Below, one piece after another: positions 42,332 to 44,606 of a stretch of 44,606 bases of DNA. Source of the stretch: Hyphomicrobiales bacterium (GTDB lineage Bacteria; Pseudomonadota; Alphaproteobacteria; Rhizobiales; Aestuariivirgaceae); assembly GCA_027024225.1 (NCBI GenBank), contig JALVSR010000037.1, positions 1-44,606 on the forward strand, given 5' to 3'. Made by a program: the position numbers and the translations under genes. The notes beneath the pieces are model-generated. The model had not been told where the DNA came from and searched no databases. It saw only the letters and a program-made list of their open reading frames with translations. Positions within the stretch are counted from its first letter, which is position 1, and every line of letters begins with the position of its first letter.

Positions 42332-44606
42332 ATGACGGATTCCACGAAGATGACCGCGCTCATTGCGGAATTGACCGGTGTGGACTTTTCGCGGCCCGAA
42401 GCGGCGGGCGAGGCGGTGGATACGCTCATCGCGCGATTGAAACAAGAGCACGCGCCGGACAAGCCGGCTTTCCGCAGCGGCCTTCTGAAGGGCGGACGCG
42501 AGATCATCAAGGCCGTGCGCGCCGAGGCCGAGCGCCATCTGCTGGAAAACCGCAAAGGGCTCGCCTGCGCGCAATTTCTCTCCGACGCGCAGGACGCCTT
42601 CCTGCAGGCCCTGTTCCGCTTCATCACCACCGACCTGTATCCGCGCTCCAACCCCACCGCTTCCGAGCGCCTGGCCATGGTGGCCACCGGCGGCTATGGC
42701 CGCGGCGCACTGGCGCCGGGGTCGGACATCGATCTGTTGTTTCTCTTCCCCTTCCGCCAGACGGCCTGGGGCGAGCAGGTGGTGGAATACCTGCTCTACC
42801 TGCTGTGGGACCTCAAGTTCAAGGTGGGCCACGCCACCCGCTCGCTGGACGACTGCGTGCGGCTGGCGAAGGAAGACCAGACCATCCTGACCGCGCTGAT
42901 GGAGACGCGGCACCTGGCCGGCGATGAAACGCTGTTCGAGGAGTTCCGCCAGAAGTTCAGGAAGGAGGTGCTGGGCCGCGACCCGCAGAAATACATCGCC
43001 GCCAAGCTGGCCGAGCGCGACGAGCGCCACCGCCAGCACGGCGAGTCGCGTTACCTGGTGGAGCCGGACGTGAAGGAGGGCAAGGGGGGCCTGCGCGACC
43101 TGCAGACGCTGTTCTGGATCGGCAAGTATGTCTATGGCGTGGACGACGTGGCCGGGCTGGTGGAGCATGGCGTGTTCACGAAGGAGGAGCTGCGCCGCTT
43201 TCAAAAGGCGGAGGACTTCTTCTGGGCCGTGCGTTGCCACTTGCATTTCCTCTCGCCGCGGCCCACGGACAAGCTCACCTTCGACCTTCAGCCCAAGGTG
43301 GCGGAACGCTTGGGCTTCCGCTCCGCGCACGCGCGGCTGAAGCACGTGGAGCGCTTCATGCGCCGCTATTTCCTGCACGCGAAGGAAGTGGGCGACCTGA
43401 CGCGCATCTTCGCCGCCGTGCTGGAAGAGCAGCAGCTCAAGCCCCTGCCCCGCGCATCGCGCCTGTTGCAGCGCCTGCTGCGCCACCCGCGCAGCCGCAA
43501 GCTGAAGGATTACCCGGGCTTTCTCATCGAGACGGGGCGGCTGGATGTGGAAAACGAGGATGTTTTCCGCAACGATCCGGTGAACCTGTTGCGCCTGTTC
43601 GTGCTGGCCGACCGGCTGGGGGCGGACATTCACCCCAACGCGCTCAAACTGGTGCGCCGTTCCATCCGCCTCATCAACGAGGATGTGCGCAACGACGAGG
43701 AGGCCAACCGCCTGTTCCTGCACCTCTTGTGCGATTCCAACGACCCGGAAAACGTTCTGCGTCAGCTCAACGAGGCCGACATCCTGGGCCGGTTCATTCC
43801 CGATTTCGGGCGCATCGTGGCGCTGATGCAGTTCAACATGTATCACCACTACACGGTGGACGAGCACCTCATCCGCACCGTGGGCTGGCTGGCGAAGATC
43901 GACCGCGGCCAGTTGAAGGAAGAGCACCCGCTCTCGGCCGAGATCATGCCCAAGGTGAAAATGCGCCGGGCGCTGTACGTGGCGGCCTTCCTGCACGACA
44001 TCGCCAAGGGCCGGCCGGAAAGCCACTCCATCGCCGGCGAGAAAGTGGCGCGCAAGCTGTGCCCGCGGCTTGGTCTGTCCGAGGCGGAAACGGAAATGGT
44101 CGCCTGGCTGGTGCGCAATCACCTGTTGATGAGCGAGGTGGCGCAAACGCGCGATCTCACCGACTTCAAGACCATTCTCGACTTCGCCGAGCAGGTGCAA
44201 TCACCGGAACGCCTGCGCTTGCTGCTCATTCTCACGGTGGTGGACATCCGCGCCGTGGGGCCGGGGGTGTGGAACGGCTGGAAAGGCGAGCTTTTGCGTA
44301 CGCTCTATTATGAAACAGAGCCGGTGCTGTCCGGCGGGCACGCCACCATTCCGCGCCAGCAGCGCGTGGCGCGGGCGCAGGCGAAGTTCGCCGAAGCGGT
44401 GGGCTGGCCTGAAGAAAAGCTGAAATCCTATCTGGAGAGGCACTACGAGGCCTACTGGCTGGGCACCGACCTGGAGCATCAGCTGCGTCACGCCAGGCTC
44501 ATCGAGCGGGCGGAGCGCGAGGGCGAAAAGATCGCCATCGACATTCACACCGACAAGTTCACCGCCATAACCGAGATCACCGTCTACACGCCGGACTATC
44601 CGCTGC
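42332..44606 (+). CDS. glnD: PII uridylyltransferase/uridylyl-removing enzyme GlnD, N-terminal part
   Basis: 758 residues visible; the frame runs off the right edge at the start of the first ACT domain (ITEITVYTPDYPL), so roughly the last 180-200 residues are missing. ATG 42332 is preceded by GGTACGG; upstream ATGs are out of frame. The nucleotidyltransferase motif GGYGRGALAPGSDIDLLFL has its Asp pair near residue 132-134, then VEPDVKEGKGGLRDLQTLFW. The HD domain has HHYTVDEHLIRTVGWL and FLHDIAKGRPESHS (near 550). GlnD adds UMP to PII protein when glutamine is low and removes it when high, so it controls nitrogen regulation. It is in line with rpmJ but behind a terminator. Confidence 0.97.
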   Translation, partial: MTDSTKMTALIAELTGVDFSRPEAAGEAVDTLIARLKQEHAPDKPAFRSGLLKGGREIIKAVRAEAERHLLENRKGLACAQFLSDAQDAFLQALFRFITTDLYPRSNPTASERLAMVATGGYGRGALAPGSDIDLLFLFPFRQTAWGEQVVEYLLYLLWDLKFKVGHATRSLDDCVRLAKEDQTILTALMETRHLAGDETLFEEFRQKFRKEVLGRDPQKYIAAKLAERDERHRQHGESRYLVEPDVKEGKGGLRDLQTLFWIGKYVYGVDDVAGLVEHGVFTKEELRRFQKAEDFFWAVRCHLHFLSPRPTDKLTFDLQPKVAERLGFRSAHARLKHVERFMRRYFLHAKEVGDLTRIFAAVLEEQQLKPLPRASRLLQRLLRHPRSRKLKDYPGFLIETGRLDVENEDVFRNDPVNLLRLFVLADRLGADIHPNALKLVRRSIRLINEDVRNDEEANRLFLHLLCDSNDPENVLRQLNEADILGRFIPDFGRIVALMQFNMYHHYTVDEHLIRTVGWLAKIDRGQLKEEHPLSAEIMPKVKMRRALYVAAFLHDIAKGRPESHSIAGEKVARKLCPRLGLSEAETEMVAWLVRNHLLMSEVAQTRDLTDFKTILDFAEQVQSPERLRLLLILTVVDIRAVGPGVWNGWKGELLRTLYYETEPVLSGGHATIPRQQRVARAQAKFAEAVGWPEEKLKSYLERHYEAYWLGTDLEHQLRHARLIERAEREGEKIAIDIHTDKFTAITEITVYTPDYPL

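Overview
This 44.6 kb, GC-rich window is a stretch of alphaproteobacterial chromosome. The evidence is a set of lineage-typical genes: a DUF1013 cell-cycle regulator (TrcR type), a DUF4167 protein, the cobaltochelatase subunit CobT, zinc-free ribosomal proteins L31 and L36, a bacterial serine palmitoyltransferase cluster, the xerD-accA neighbourhood, and candidate CtrA boxes. The order cannot be settled from the sequence. I see no rRNA, tRNA, CRISPR array, prophage or insertion sequence; it reads as core genome with unusual intergenic DNA.

Layout. 1-3.7 kb: 3' part of a liv-type (HAAT family) ABC importer operon (livH fragment, livM, livG, livF) followed by a small membrane protein. 3.8-4.6 kb: a DUF72 protein. 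4.8-7.0 kb, minus strand: small membrane protein, xerD, accA. 7.15-9.1 kb: aroK and aroB (shikimate pathway), with two copies of a large palindromic element flanking aroB. 9.25-11.0 kb, minus: an SLC13/RCK-type transporter. 11.2-13.4 kb: bolA, mobB, moeA (molybdenum cofactor). 13.5-14.4 kb, minus: ppa and rpmE. 14.8-19.4 kb: an L,D-transpeptidase, htpX and rsmB. 19.7-21.3 kb, minus: an outer-membrane beta-barrel, divergent from an MsbA-like ABC exporter and a polyprenyl synthase (ispA type). 24.4-27.0 kb, minus: a ceramide-synthesis cluster (reductase, acyl carrier protein, serine palmitoyltransferase). 27.3-32.4 kb: a second, complete liv-type importer (binding protein, two permeases, two ATPases). 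32.7-39.0 kb: an M23 endopeptidase, hslO, a GNAT acetyltransferase, cobT and a flavin-binding-fold protein. 39.7-44.6 kb: DUF4167 (minus), then trcR, rpmJ and the 5' part of glnD.

How the genes relate. Much of the window concerns the envelope: peptidoglycan cross-linking (L,D-transpeptidase), peptidoglycan cleavage (M23), an outer-membrane barrel, a lipid-type ABC exporter, fatty-acid initiation (accA), isoprenoid chains (ispA) and sphingolipid formation. Sequences matching the CtrA consensus at 11 of 12 positions lie upstream of the M23 peptidase and of the outer-membrane barrel, with a weaker match before the L,D-transpeptidase, which suggests cell-cycle control of these three genes.

The most novel-looking feature is a two-part structured element of about 130 bp, present twice around aroB: a 24-26 bp long-stem palindrome with a 31-nt loop, then a conserved 15-17 bp hairpin. 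The copies differ mostly by transitions, with compensated stem changes, and the loop of one copy reads as the reverse complement of the other. A second, unrelated palindromic repeat family occurs at 19.4 and 39.4 kb and may show the same behaviour.
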